From contig NZ_JAGPYN010000011.1 in NCBI RefSeq assembly GCF_018069805.1, forward strand, positions 62,001 through 126,000: a stretch of 64,000 bases of DNA, given 5' to 3'. This DNA comes from Pseudoalteromonas ostreae (lineage in GTDB: Bacteria > Pseudomonadota > Gammaproteobacteria > Enterobacterales > Alteromonadaceae). A program made the translations under genes and the position numbers. The notes under the pieces were generated by a model. The model was not told the DNA's origin. It worked only from the letters and a program-made list of their open reading frames with translations, and searched no databases. Below are positions 46,711-56,166 of this stretch, one piece after another (position 1 is the first letter of the stretch; every line of letters begins with the position of its first letter).

Positions 46711-47670
46711 TCACGATTTAGCGGCGCGTAAGGTTTTAATACAATTAGTTAAGGCTTTATCTAGTGGTGCTTCCACACGCATAGTTGATTCGTTTTTAGG
46801 ATGATAGAAACTCAAATCGTGTGCATGTAAAAATAATCGCCCCAACCCCACTTTACGCATCGCCGCATCAAATGCTTGGTTTCCGTATTTATCATCACAC
46901 GCAATTGCATGACCTTTACATTGTGTATGCACACGAATTTGATGCGTACGACCAGTAACTGGTGATGCCTGCACCAGTGAGCATTCATTAAAACGTTCTA
47001 GCACTTTAAAGCGGGTATGAGATGGCTTACCTTCGGTGTTATTAACACGAACAACACGCTCACCCGATTGCAAAGTGTTCTTTAACAGCCCTTCGGTAAC
47101 GTTTTTATCTTTTGAATCCCATTGCCCGTCAACCAATGCCCAGTAATTTTTTCCCATGGTTTTTTCGCGTAACTGTTCGTGTAAGCTGGTTAACACTGAA
47201 CGACGTTTCGCAATCAGTAAACAGCCTGAGGTATCGCGGTCTAAACGGTGTACTAACTCTAAGCTACGCTCATCAGGGCGCAGTACGCGTAATGCTTCAA
47301 TTAAGCCATAACTTAAGCCACTGCCGCCATGCACAGCCATACCTGATGGCTTATTAATGACCATTAGGTATTTATCTTCAAATAAAATAGCGTCTTCAAG
47401 TTTGGTGACTACATCAAGGTTTTTTGGCACAAACTCTTCACGTTCAGCCACTTTGATTGGCGGAATACGAACGATGTCATCAAGCTGTAATTTATACACA
47501 GGCTTGATGCGTTTTTTATTAACACGCACCTCACCTTTACGAAGAATTCGATATACAGCGCTTTTAGGCACCCCTTTTAAATGGGTAATAAGAAAGTTAT
47601 CAATCCGTTGACCCAAATGGTCTTCGGTAATCGTGACGAAAGATACTTGTAAGCCGGTTTTTTCTGACAT
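46711..47670 (-). CDS. rluC: 23S rRNA pseudouridine synthase RluC
   Basis: A 319-residue RluA-family enzyme. An N-terminal S4-like domain (QRIDNFLITHLKGVPKSAVYRILRKGEVRVNKKRI) precedes the catalytic domain, with the active-site Asp in LVHRLDRDTSGCLLIAKRR. TGRTHQIRVHTQ follows. It modifies U955, U2504 and U2580 of 23S rRNA in E. coli. Divergent from rne across a 623-base gap, the classical arrangement. Confidence 0.94.
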   Translation of the reverse strand: MSEKTGLQVSFVTITEDHLGQRIDNFLITHLKGVPKSAVYRILRKGEVRVNKKRIKPVYKLQLDDIVRIPPIKVAEREEFVPKNLDVVTKLEDAILFEDKYLMVINKPSGMAVHGGSGLSYGLIEALRVLRPDERSLELVHRLDRDTSGCLLIAKRRSVLTSLHEQLREKTMGKNYWALVDGQWDSKDKNVTEGLLKNTLQSGERVVRVNNTEGKPSHTRFKVLERFNECSLVQASPVTGRTHQIRVHTQCKGHAIACDDKYGNQAFDAAMRKVGLGRLFLHAHDLSFYHPKNESTMRVEAPLDKALTNCIKTLRAAKS

Positions 47671-48293
47671 TGCCTAATCACTGATTTAAGTAAAATAATT
47701 TTAGTTGCTAACACAGTTATAATAATGGGATAATCACCGACGCAAATATATATTTGCAAATAACAACGGTGCTTTTTAACACATTAAAACATTCGTGATG
47801 CACATTCTGGGTAATTGATCATACAGATCCGAGATAAGTTTTCCAAAGCTTTTATACATACCCAGTTTACACGTGCGTTCAATTAACTCCGATGCGTGTA
47901 ATATATCGCCAGTTAAGTTTGAGCATGAAGTGTTATTAAATGTTGATAAAAAAAGCAATTTGAACAGATAATTTGTCTGATCGTGACGGCGTACGATACG
48001 CCGTTCAGCAGATGTACTGTAAAACACCTAAGTTAATTTAATAAATGGTCGACTCTGGACAGAACTCGAATACGTCACTGTAAAAACAGCCGATAGTTTT
48101 GGCACCATAATAGAATTTAATAACGTGACAACACGTTATTGTCAGCCAGCACCATAAAGATACTTAAAATATGAATACAGTACCAAGCTCCCCCACAGAT
48201 CCAGTCGTGAGACTGTACAAAAAGAAGCGATGGAGCAACTGAACAGGCGAAAAGTTTCGTCATGTCAGAGACATAACACAGTAGAGTAACAAT
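47671..48293 (+). promoter_or_regulatory. rne promoter and long structured 5' leader
   Basis: The 623-base gap between rluC and rne holds a TATAAT at 47718-47723 (576 bases before the rne start) and at least two strong hairpins in the would-be leader. ACGGCGTA-cga-TACGCCGT is at 47986-48004 and TAACGTG-acaa-CACGTTA at 48121-48138. In E. coli a long rne leader folds into hairpins through which RNase E degrades its own message; the length, position and structures here fit such feedback. A possible 83-codon frame on the minus strand at 47776-48027 has no supporting features. Confidence 0.6.
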
Positions 48294-51200
48294 ATGAAAC
48301 GTATGCTAATCAATGCGACGCAGCAAGAAGAAATGCGCGTAGCACTGGTTGATGGCCAGCGCCTGTATGATTTAGATATCGAAAGCCCGGGTCACGAACA
48401 AAAAAAAGCCAATATTTATAAAGGCAAAATCACACGTATCGAACCGTCATTAGAAGCCGCCTTTGTAGATTACGGCGCTGATCGTCACGGATTCCTTCCT
48501 TTAAAAGAAATAGCCCGTACTTACTTCCCACAAGGTTATACCTTCCACGGTCGCCCGAACATTCGTGACGTGATCAAAGAAGGTCAAGAAGTGATTGTCC
48601 AAGTTGATAAAGAAGAACGTGGCCAAAAAGGCGCGGCACTTACTACCTTTATCAGTGTTGCTGGTAGCTACCTAGTTTTAATGCCTAATAACCCTCGTGC
48701 TGGCGGCATCTCTCGTCGTATTGAAGGGGATGAGCGCACTGAACTTAAAGAAGCTTTAAGCCGTTTAGAACTGCCTAAAGGCATGGGTTTAATCGTGCGT
48801 ACTGCCGGTGTTGGTAAATCATTTGAAGAACTAAACGACGATTTAAAAGCGCTGTTAGTCCACTGGGATGCCATTCAAAAAGCATCCGACAGTGGTAAAG
48901 CTCCGTTTTTGATTCACCAAGAAAGCAACGTAATTTTCCGTGCGATTCGTGATTATTTACGTCGCGATATCGGTGAAATCCTGATTGATAAAGCCCGTGT
49001 ATTTGAAGAAGCTAAAGCGCACATTGAGCGTTTCCGCCCTGACTTCATGAGCCGTGTAAAACTTTATCAAGGTGAAGTACCACTTTTCACTCATTACCAA
49101 ATCGAAAGCCAAATTGAGTCTGCGTTTCAACGTGAAGTACGTTTACCTTCTGGTGGTTCAATTGTTATTGACCCAACTGAAGCACTTACTTCTATCGATA
49201 TCAACTCATCTAAAGCCACTAAAGGCGGCGATATCGAAGAAACTGCGCTTAATACCAACTTAGAAGCAGCTGACGAAATTGCTCGCCAATTACGTTTACG
49301 CGACTTAGGTGGCTTAATCGTTATCGACTTCATTGATATGACACCACCGCGCCATCAACGTGAAGTAGAAAATCGCTTAAAAGACGCTGTTCGTCCAGAT
49401 CGTGCCCGTGTACAAATTGGTAAAATTTCGCGTTTTGGTTTACTTGAAATGTCGCGTCAGCGCCTACGCCCTTCACTGGGTGAAGCAAGCCAAGGCCCAT
49501 GCCCACGTTGTAGTGGCCAAGGCACAATTCGTTCAAACGAATCGATTGCATTGTCAATCCTACGTTTAATCGAAGAAGAAGCGATTAAAGACAATACTTC
49601 ACAAGTTAATGCCCAAGTGCCTGTTGCAGTGGCCTCATACTTGTTAAATGAGCAACGCCGTAGCGTACACCGTATTGAAAAACGTCACAGCTGTGATGTG
49701 GTGATCATTCCTAATAAACATATGGACACACCACACTACGAAGTGATGCGTTTGCGTAAAGATGAAACCATTGAAGCGGCAAGCTACGAGCAAATTACAG
49801 CGCCAGAGCCTGAAGTGTATGAAACATCAAAAACACCAACAGTTGCAGTACGTGAAGAGCCAGTGCTAAAAGGCGTTGTAATGCCTTCAACACCCGCACC
49901 ACAACAAGCTCAAGCAACACCAGCACCACAAAGTGCTGCAGCACAACCGCAAGTAAGTTTGTTCACTGCTATTGGTAATTGGTTTAAGGCTTTATTTGCA
50001 ACACCTGCTGAGCAGACTGAAAGCAAACAACAGCAACAAAAACCAGCGAGTGAATCTCGCAATAATCAACGTCGTAATAACGAGGGTGATACGCGTCGTC
50101 GTAATAACCAACGTCGTCGTAATAATAATTCACGCACTAAACCACAAAACGAGCGTACCGAGCGCGTAGCTGAAGAAACACCAGCAGCTACGACAGCAAA
50201 TAACGAGCAACAGGAAAGAAACGAAAATCGCAATAAGCGTCGTCGTAATCCTAACTCTCGTAAACGCAACGACACGCGTAACGATGACAGCAAAGTTGTA
50301 GCAGAGAAAACCGAAGCAAAAGCTGACGTTAAAGACACTGCAGCAGCTAAAGATGTCGCTGTTGAAGCAACTGAGCAAAAGCCTAAAGTACGTCGTCAAC
50401 GCCGTAACTTACGTAAAAAAGTTCGCCTGCAAGATGAAAACGCCCAACAAGCAGTTGCAACAAACAATGACGCTGAACAGCAAGCTACTCCAGTTGTTGA
50501 GGAAAAACCAGCAAAGCCAGTTGTAGCAAAACAGGAAGAAGTGAAAGCCCCTGTTGAGACTACTTCAGTTGAAGCTGCAGCTGCTGAAACAACGGTTACT
50601 GAAGCATCTGAGCAAAAAGCTGAGCAGACAGCACCAAGCGAGCAAGAAGCAGTAACATCGGATGAAGAGCAAGGCCAAACGCGAACTCGTTCACGTCGTT
50701 CTCCACGTCATTTACGTGCTGCTGGACAACGCCGTCGTCGCCCTGAGGGTGAAGAAGCTACGCCAACGCAAGGTACACAACCGCCAGCATTTATTCCAGT
50801 TGCTGATCAAGCCGCTGCTGAATATGAAGCTGAATTAAAAGCCAAGCAAAATAAGCAAGTTGAAGAAAAACCTGCTGCTGAAGCAACTGAAGAAGTGGTT
50901 GAACAAACGCCAGTTGCTGCTGAACCTGCTCCAGAAGTGGTTGAACAAGCACCTGTTGCTGCTGAACCAACTGAAGAAGTCATTGAACAAGCGCCAATTA
51001 CTACTGAACCAGCTGAAGAAGTGGTTGAACAAGCGCCTGTTGCTGCAGAACCAACTGAAGAAGTGGTTGAACAAGCACCTGTTGCTGCTGAACCAGCTGA
51101 AGAAGTGGTTGAACAAGCACCTGTTGCTGCAGAACCTGCTCCAGACGTGGTTGAACAAGCGCCTGTTGTCGCTGAACCTACTCCAGACGTAGTTGAACAA

Positions 51201-51788
51201 GCACCTGTTGCAGCAGAACCAACTGAAGAAGTGGTTGAACAAGCACCAGTTGCTGCTGAACCTACTCCAGACGTGGTTGAACAAGCACCAGTTGCTGCAG
51301 AACCAACTGAAGAAGTGATTGAACAAGCACCAGTTGCTGCAGAACCTGCTCCAGACGTGGTTGAACAAGCACCAGTTGCTGCAGAACCTGCTCCAGACGT
51401 GGTTGAACAAGCACCTGTTGTCGCTGAACCTACTCCAGACGTAGTTGAAGACACGCCTGTTGTCGCTGAACCTACTCCAGACGTAGTTGAAGAAGCACCA
51501 GTTGTCGCTGAACCTACTCCAGAAGTAGTTGAAGAAGCTGCACCAGTGGCAGAGCCTAAGCCTGCTACACAACCTGTGACGCATACGAAGACAGTGATCA
51601 TCGCAGGTAAAGCAAGTGCACCAATGGCACAACCTACACCAGTTGCAGATAGTGAAGTTGCTCATACACCTAAAGCAATGGCACACGACCAACGTGAAGT
51701 TATTGCTGATAGTGGCTTACGTGCTGGTTCAATCAGACCTGCAGGTCGTGCAAGCGCTGAAATGACTAAAACCATGAGTGTTGATTAA
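48294..51788 (+). CDS. rne: Ribonuclease E
   Basis: An 1164-residue endoribonuclease and degradosome scaffold. The catalytic half (to about 510) starts [21 protein letters not shown]. It has an S1 domain (about 35-120), the catalytic Asp motifs in [15 protein letters not shown] and LIVIDFIDM, and the zinc-link [10 protein letters not shown] near residue 404. The C-terminal half holds a short amphipathic stretch ([17 protein letters not shown], about 551-567) resembling the membrane-targeting segment. Arg-rich RNA-binding regions at about 585-715 and 800-825 follow, then an acidic 14-residue repeat array (868-1091) and a tail with ASAPMAQP and ASAEMTK. Likely autoregulated through its leader; a terminator follows. 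Confidence 0.97.
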   Translation: MKRMLINATQQEEMRVALVDGQRLYDLDIESPGHEQKKANIYKGKITRIEPSLEAAFVDYGADRHGFLPLKEIARTYFPQGYTFHGRPNIRDVIKEGQEVIVQVDKEERGQKGAALTTFISVAGSYLVLMPNNPRAGGISRRIEGDERTELKEALSRLELPKGMGLIVRTAGVGKSFEELNDDLKALLVHWDAIQKASDSGKAPFLIHQESNVIFRAIRDYLRRDIGEILIDKARVFEEAKAHIERFRPDFMSRVKLYQGEVPLFTHYQIESQIESAFQREVRLPSGGSIVIDPTEALTSIDINSSKATKGGDIEETALNTNLEAADEIARQLRLRDLGGLIVIDFIDMTPPRHQREVENRLKDAVRPDRARVQIGKISRFGLLEMSRQRLRPSLGEASQGPCPRCSGQGTIRSNESIALSILRLIEEEAIKDNTSQVNAQVPVAVASYLLNEQRRSVHRIEKRHSCDVVIIPNKHMDTPHYEVMRLRKDETIEAASYEQITAPEPEVYETSKTPTVAVREEPVLKGVVMPSTPAPQQAQATPAPQSAAAQPQVSLFTAIGNWFKALFATPAEQTESKQQQQKPASESRNNQRRNNEGDTRRRNNQRRRNNNSRTKPQNERTERVAEETPAATTANNEQQERNENRNKRRRNPNSRKRNDTRNDDSKVVAEKTEAKADVKDTAAAKDVAVEATEQKPKVRRQRRNLRKKVRLQDENAQQAVATNNDAEQQATPVVEEKPAKPVVAKQEEVKAPVETTSVEAAAAETTVTEASEQKAEQTAPSEQEAVTSDEEQGQTRTRSRRSPRHLRAAGQRRRRPEGEEATPTQGTQPPAFIPVADQAAAEYEAELKAKQNKQVEEKPAAEATEEVVEQTPVAAEPAPEVVEQAPVAAEPTEEVIEQAPITTEPAEEVVEQAPVAAEPTEEVVEQAPVAAEPAEEVVEQAPVAAEPAPDVVEQAPVVAEPTPDVVEQAPVAAEPTEEVVEQAPVAAEPTPDVVEQAPVAAEPTEEVIEQAPVAAEPAPDVVEQAPVAAEPAPDVVEQAPVVAEPTPDVVEDTPVVAEPTPDVVEEAPVVAEPTPEVVEEAAPVAEPKPATQPVTHTKTVIIAGKASAPMAQPTPVADSEVAHTPKAMAHDQREVIADSGLRAGSIRPAGRASAEMTKTMSVD
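50895..51566 (+). repeat. Sixteen tandem 42-base repeats in rne (14-residue acidic units)
   Basis: Units follow the pattern [14 protein letters not shown] or [14 protein letters not shown], with variants at a few positions, through residues 868-1091. The 672-base array keeps frame throughout. Alternation of TEE and APD/TPD unit types suggests expansion by unequal recombination of a mixed ancestral pair. Copy number may vary between strains. Confidence 0.92.
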
Positions 51789-51810
51789 CACTCTGGCTTT
51801 AGCCAAAAAT

Positions 51811-51846
51811 AAAAAGCCGCGTTAATTCTCATTAACGCGGCTTTTT
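51811..51846 (+). terminator. Rho-independent terminator of rne
   Basis: A perfect 16-base inverted repeat (51811-51826 with 51831-51846; core AGCCGCGTTAAT) around loop TCTC, with A and T runs at the base so it can work in both directions. Confidence 0.9.
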
Positions 51847-51924
51847 TAATAGTAGTCAAAGGCTTAATTTATTTTACCCAGCTTATTTATCAACAATTTT
51901 TAAGGAGCTATTGTTCAGGTTGAA

Positions 51925-52287
51925 TTAGTTTTCCGGAGGGAAAAATTTCCAAATTTTAAACCCAAGAATATTTTTGCACCATTCTTCAAAAAGGTAGCTT
52001 GATTCTCCTGTGGTGAATTTTAATGGTAGTGGGTAAGTACGAATATTCTTATTAATAATCAAATCAGTGAATTCAACAAAGAAGTTATCTTTTGAATCTG
52101 TATAAAGTTTAAGTGCATCAAATTTTCTTTTAATGCATGTTTCTTTCAATTGACCCTTCTCGATTATAGTGCAAACATCGATAAAAAATGTGACTTCACA
52201 CTCCCCTTGCCACATTAGTTTAGGTGATTGTCTATAGCAACGTTGTGTAAACGAATACTTAGTTTCACCTGTTACCGAAAAAACCAT
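51925..52287 (-). CDS. Hypothetical protein, paralogue of the upstream gene
   Basis: A 120-residue protein with no signal peptide or membrane segment; not recognised. It shares an ordered set of short motifs with the upstream 101-residue protein: SFT near residue 12, CE about 22 residues before CI-x-RK, FIDVC (35-39 versus FIEVC 34-38), CIKRK (51-55 versus CINRK 46-50) and a D-x-N-x-F turn. This suggests ancient tandem duplication. The two overlap by 16 bases and are co-transcribed. Base composition is more AT-rich than neighbouring housekeeping genes. Convergent with rne. Confidence 0.6.
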   Translation of the reverse strand: MVFSVTGETKYSFTQRCYRQSPKLMWQGECEVTFFIDVCTIIEKGQLKETCIKRKFDALKLYTDSKDNFFVEFTDLIINKNIRTYPLPLKFTTGESSYLFEEWCKNILGFKIWKFFPPEN

Positions 52288-52577
52288 TGTGAAATGACTT
52301 GAAGCTGTCCGTCAATTTCATACTCAGGCATTAACAACTCAAAAACTCGAATATCTTTTAGTTCTTTGCAAAAACCTCTGAAGTACAAATTACCATCATG
52401 ATTCGCTAGTAACTGCTTCATTGTTGCTTTTCGGTTTATACAGTGCTGCACCCCATTATGATTACACACTTCGATAAAACTAATTGAATGTTTTAACTCA
52501 CACACAACAAACAACCCCTCAGTGAAGGAAGTATAATCATGCGGAAACATATATTGTTTTTTCTTTCTCCAAAACAT
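52272..52577 (-). CDS. Hypothetical protein, first of a paralogous pair
   Basis: A 101-residue soluble protein (MFWRKKKQYMFPHDYTSFTEGLF...) that I cannot assign. It shares FI(D/E)VC and CI(K/N)RK with the gene downstream. Small, AT-rich, paired genes of this kind between core genes are often accessory (for example immunity-type or phage-derived), but nothing here shows a function. The upstream gap 52578-52741 holds the yejK terminator. Confidence 0.55.
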   Translation of the reverse strand: MFWRKKKQYMFPHDYTSFTEGLFVVCELKHSISFIEVCNHNGVQHCINRKATMKQLLANHDGNLYFRGFCKELKDIRVFELLMPEYEIDGQLQVISQWFFR

Positions 52578-52650
52578 CTAGCTGTGTCCTTAAGCTAATC
52601 ATTTTAATTTTATAAATTTTGATCTATAGAAAACCAACAATCACAAGTAA

Positions 52651-52682
52651 GCAAAAAAAAAGCGCGGTGTAAACACCACGCT
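52651..52682 (-). terminator. Rho-independent terminator downstream of yejK
   Basis: AGCGCGGTGT (52661-52670) pairs with ACACCACGCT (52673-52682) with one mismatch. On the minus strand it is followed by a run of T (complement of 52653-52660). Confidence 0.8.
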
Positions 52683-52741
52683 TTCAACTAACTCAAATCT
52701 GCTTAAACTTACCACTTATAGCTTAAGTTTAAACTGATGGC

Positions 52742-53755
52742 TTAGTCTTCACTTTCCATAAATCGTTGCAATTGATCTTTAAGGTTCGGCGGTATGCCTT
52801 TAATAACTAACGTATCAGTGGCCTCGTTGTACATTACCCGTTCGCCTAAGTGTTTACGTTCAAAGCTGATGCTCACGCCGCCACCAAGTCCGGAGAATTT
52901 AACCATGCTGGTGACGGTTTTTTTATCGACCGGGAATGATTCTTCTAGGTCATAGCTTTGCTCTTTGCAAAAGCTTTCAAATGGGTTGTCGTCACCTTTG
53001 GTGAGCGTTGCTGATAATTCGCCAACGTTGGCATCTTCGCCGGTGGTGACGCAGTCATTACAGTAATCAAACACTTGTTTACGTAAGTCGTCTTTTTCAG
53101 ATTTATCAAATTGTTGCTCTGATAAATAATCTTCCACAGCATTAAGCATCACTTGGCTTTGCTGTTTTGGATCGATACCTTCTTCACAACCTAAAAAGTC
53201 TAAGAAGAAATCAGCAACTTTGCGCCCTGCTCGGCCTTTAATAAAGGAGATATAACGATTGTCTTCTGCTTGAGTGTCCCACGCAGTTAAATCAATGCGT
53301 GCGGCTAGTTGCATGCGGGAAATATCTAAATGGCGTGACGAGGCTAAATCAAGCTCAGAGGTAATTGAGTAATGCTCTTTGATGTTGATCATTGCAATCA
53401 GCATATAATCAGTTGCTACATATTGATAATGACAAAATACTAAATAGCCAGTTTCGTTAAACGCATACTTATCAAGTTCCTCTTTAAGTACTGCTGAAGC
53501 TTGCTCTGTCATGTGCCAAAAGCCAAGCTCGCTATTGCGGTAACTTTGCATGGCTGATGCAACTACAGAGTTTTTATCGCCACTAAAAGCACAGTACCCT
53601 TTACCGGGTTTACCGTTGTATGCGTGATGAAGTTGCTCGATGAATACAGCGACTTTATCATTCACTGCCATTTCGTCATTGCGCAAATGAATTTGCGTAT
53701 CGTCGTCTTTTTTGTCTACATAATGAACGACTAACTTTTTAACATCTATTGCCAT
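52742..53755 (-). CDS. yejK: Nucleoid-associated protein YejK (NdpA)
   Basis: A 337-residue protein of the NdpA/37 kDa nucleoid-associated family. Recognised by FIEQLHHAYNGKPGKGYCAFSG near the N-terminus, ISFIKGRAGRKVADFFLDFLGCEEG in the middle, and GGGVSISFERKHLGERV near the end. It binds the nucleoid; its biochemical role is unclear. Divergent from yejL with a 62-base gap, the conserved arrangement. Confidence 0.93.
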   Translation of the reverse strand: MAIDVKKLVVHYVDKKDDDTQIHLRNDEMAVNDKVAVFIEQLHHAYNGKPGKGYCAFSGDKNSVVASAMQSYRNSELGFWHMTEQASAVLKEELDKYAFNETGYLVFCHYQYVATDYMLIAMINIKEHYSITSELDLASSRHLDISRMQLAARIDLTAWDTQAEDNRYISFIKGRAGRKVADFFLDFLGCEEGIDPKQQSQVMLNAVEDYLSEQQFDKSEKDDLRKQVFDYCNDCVTTGEDANVGELSATLTKGDDNPFESFCKEQSYDLEESFPVDKKTVTSMVKFSGLGGGVSISFERKHLGERVMYNEATDTLVIKGIPPNLKDQLQRFMESED

Positions 53756-53817
53756 CTTTGTTTTTCACGCCTCTGGTGTTAAAATGTGAGAATATAACTC
53801 TTTTATTGAACCAACTG

Positions 53818-54030
53818 ATGCCAATCTTATCAAAATATTCTAATGATGAAGTAGAACAAATCGTCGATCAGCTCATTGATGTGTTAACTAAGCACAATGC
53901 GCCGGTTGATTTAAGTCTTATGTGTTTAGGAAATTCTATCACGCATATCTTAAAAGAGCATGTACCAACAGGGAAAAGACAAGCGGTTGCAGACAATTTT
54001 GCTAAAGCACTTGCGCAATCGGTTAAATAG
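53818..54030 (+). CDS. yejL: YejL family protein (DUF1414)
   Basis: A 70-residue protein beginning MPILSKYSNDEVEQIVDQLI and containing DLSLMCLGNSITHIL, as in YejL. The start at 53818 gives the usual length; an in-frame codon at 53749 would overlap yejK. It lies 5 bases before the YejM-like gene, as in E. coli yejL-yejM. Function unknown. Confidence 0.92.
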   Translation: MPILSKYSNDEVEQIVDQLIDVLTKHNAPVDLSLMCLGNSITHILKEHVPTGKRQAVADNFAKALAQSVK

Positions 54031-54035
54031 ACTTT

Positions 54036-55532
54036 ATGAATTTATCGCAGCACAATCAATTTTCGTCTAAAGCGAGTCAATTATTAAGTTGGGGGCATTT
54101 GTTTACTTTTGCCAATATCGGCTTAGTGTTACTTATAAGTTTAAGTTACTTATTTGCTGACTCTCCCCCAACCAGCTTTATGGGTATGCTTTATATGCTA
54201 GTAACGTGGCTTAGTCACACTAGCTTTATTACCTTTATTGCCTTTGTGCTGACGGTATTTCCGCTAAGTTTAATATTTCCTTATCCGCGTCATATCCGCG
54301 GTATGGCAGCAATACTTGCCACCTGTGGTGCATCACTATTGACGCTTGATGCCTATGTGTATTTTAATTTAGGCTACCATTTAAGTAGCTCTGCGCTACC
54401 TGAGATTATTACCTTATTATGGTATCGCTTAACTAGTTCTCCAGCATTGACAACCCTACTGGCTGGCGGAATTGTGATGCTTATTTTTGCGTTCCAATTA
54501 TTAGCAAGTAACTATACATGGCACCATTTAGCCCGCTTAAAACAGTATAAATTTGCTCGTTACGCCAGCTCATTGTTATTGGTTTGTTTTGCGATGAGTC
54601 ACAGTATTCATATTTGGGCTGATGCAAATTTGAAGTTTGATATCACAAAGCAAGATAATGTCTTACCCTTGTCTTACCCAACGACCGCAAAAAGTTTACT
54701 CGCAAAAAATGATTTACTTGATCTTGAAAGTTACGAGCAAGCACATAACGTAAAGGTTAATACACTAAATGTAGATTACACAGCTCCCACACCACTGGCT
54801 CGCTGTGAAAACTATACTGCGACGACAGTCGATATTTTAGTGTTTAGCTCTGCATCTGCGTTAACAAGTTTTGCAAAACAGTACCAATTTTTAAATAAAA
54901 CCGAGCAGTTTTTGCAGCCCGTTCATCATCAAGATGTACTATTTAGCTTGCTATACGGTTTACCTGCTTACTACAAGTCAGCCTTAATGGCTGAGCAAAC
55001 ATTGCCAGTGTGGCAAAGTAATCGCCGTAGCCTAAGTGTCAGTGGCTTTGATGATTTTAACTATATCAATAGTACAACTGCGGGGAATGCAGCAATTCGT
55101 ATCATTAACGCCGATGAAAACACCGCGCTTCGCGAAGGAGTAAACCAAGTATTTGCATTTAGTTTAGCCGATGTTGATCATGGTATTGTAAGTGCTTCAT
55201 CGCTATATAGCACAGATAGAGAAGTAACCCGTATTGAAGGCTTGATCCAGCCAAGCGATTTAATTGCCACAAGCGTTGGTCAATATTTGAACTGCGCTGA
55301 ACTCGCAAAACAAAGCATGCTAGGTGTTAATCTGTATAACAAAAAAGGCGATATGGGCGTTAATTATTCACAAGGCGTATTTATTGCCTATAAGAAAGAC
55401 CGCATTACATTAATTGATTCTGATGGTAATTATAAAAATATCTCTGCTGCACAAGGCTTTTCAATAGAGCAAGGTTTAGATATTCCGTTTTTAGCGCAAA
55501 GCATTAAAAAGCTCAAAACCTTTACCGAATAA
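54036..55532 (+). CDS. YejM/PbgA-like inner-membrane protein with shortened periplasmic domain (DUF3413)
   Basis: A 498-residue protein. Five membrane segments in the first ~190 residues form the DUF3413 domain (YPRHIRGMAAILATCGASLLTLDAYVYF). The periplasmic part follows YejM only in outline: DILVFSSASALTSFAKQYQF where YejM has its sulfatase-like VDG-LR start, then LFSLLYGLPAYYKSALMAEQ. YejM is about 586 residues; here roughly 90 residues of the sulfatase-like domain are missing and no metal-site residues are apparent. In enterics YejM senses LPS and controls LpxC turnover; whether this form does so is open. Next to yejL as expected. Confidence 0.85.
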   Translation: MNLSQHNQFSSKASQLLSWGHLFTFANIGLVLLISLSYLFADSPPTSFMGMLYMLVTWLSHTSFITFIAFVLTVFPLSLIFPYPRHIRGMAAILATCGASLLTLDAYVYFNLGYHLSSSALPEIITLLWYRLTSSPALTTLLAGGIVMLIFAFQLLASNYTWHHLARLKQYKFARYASSLLLVCFAMSHSIHIWADANLKFDITKQDNVLPLSYPTTAKSLLAKNDLLDLESYEQAHNVKVNTLNVDYTAPTPLARCENYTATTVDILVFSSASALTSFAKQYQFLNKTEQFLQPVHHQDVLFSLLYGLPAYYKSALMAEQTLPVWQSNRRSLSVSGFDDFNYINSTTAGNAAIRIINADENTALREGVNQVFAFSLADVDHGIVSASSLYSTDREVTRIEGLIQPSDLIATSVGQYLNCAELAKQSMLGVNLYNKKGDMGVNYSQGVFIAYKKDRITLIDSDGNYKNISAAQGFSIEQGLDIPFLAQSIKKLKTFTE

Positions 55533-55607
55533 CTGCCACTGGCGATTTACCCTAGTTAGGTTATAGTTTTATATTTAATTATGCCCTAACTAGGGAAGGC
55601 TAGCGTA

Positions 55608-56084
55608 ATGAAACCGTGTATCCTTTTCGTTATTTTTATTAATTTGCTCTTCGTTGCTGATCCGGCGGCCTCTGCCGATCAATATTATAAGTGCGTAACC
55701 GACAAAGGCACTACTTTTAGCCAATTTCCCTGTGGCAGGCAGGCAACCCAACATAAAATAGCGGTGTCGCCTAACGTTATCTCAGCCAATATAAATCATG
55801 TTAAAGTGCTTAATTCCCTTGAGCGTGAGCAAATCATTCGCAATCTCAACGCTGAGATCCGCAGCGTTAAATATAAGCTCGCCATTTTGAGTCGTGACCG
55901 TGATCGCGCTGAATACGAGCAACTGCAACGGCTAAATCGTTTAATGAGCGATGACGATAAAAAAAAGCTTAGCAAAGAGATAAAAAAGCAGCTAAAAGTG
56001 ATCAATAAAACGTTTGCCAAAAACACTAAAAAAACGAATAAACACCTCTCCTCACTAGAAAAAAAACTGAAACGCTATGAATAA
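55608..56084 (+). CDS. Secreted DUF4124-domain protein
   Basis: A 158-residue protein with a signal peptide (residues 1-22, ending PAASA). A short DUF4124 domain follows (YYKCVTDKGTTFSQFPCG, two Cys), then a charged coiled-coil helix (about 65-155) rich in Lys, Arg and Glu. Such proteins are periplasmic or envelope-associated with unknown role. Own promoter likely in 55533-55607. Confidence 0.8.
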   Translation: MKPCILFVIFINLLFVADPAASADQYYKCVTDKGTTFSQFPCGRQATQHKIAVSPNVISANINHVKVLNSLEREQIIRNLNAEIRSVKYKLAILSRDRDRAEYEQLQRLNRLMSDDDKKKLSKEIKKQLKVINKTFAKNTKKTNKHLSSLEKKLKRYE

Positions 56085-56124
56085 GCTATTGGGTTTTACC
56101 TGTATTTAGCATACTCTTAACAAG

Positions 56125-56144
56125 TGTAGAGCATATACTCTACA
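56125..56144. promoter_or_regulatory. Inverted repeat upstream of aceK
   Basis: TGTAGAG-catata-CTCTACA, a perfect 7-base inverted repeat, ending 9 bases before the aceK ribosome-binding site. It could be an operator or a leader hairpin. Confidence 0.4.
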
Positions 56145-56166
56145 GGTCATTTTGGAGTACCCGTTT

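Noticed and set aside
47776..48027. 83-codon open frame on the minus strand in the rne leader
   Set aside because: It overlaps the strong hairpin at 47986-48004, has no recognisable motif or good ribosome-binding site, and lies where a structured untranslated leader is expected.
50807..51692. Long open frames on the minus strand and other plus frames across the rne repeats
   Set aside because: They are by-products of the 42-base in-frame repeat, which keeps several frames free of stops; their translations are low-complexity mirrors of the repeat.
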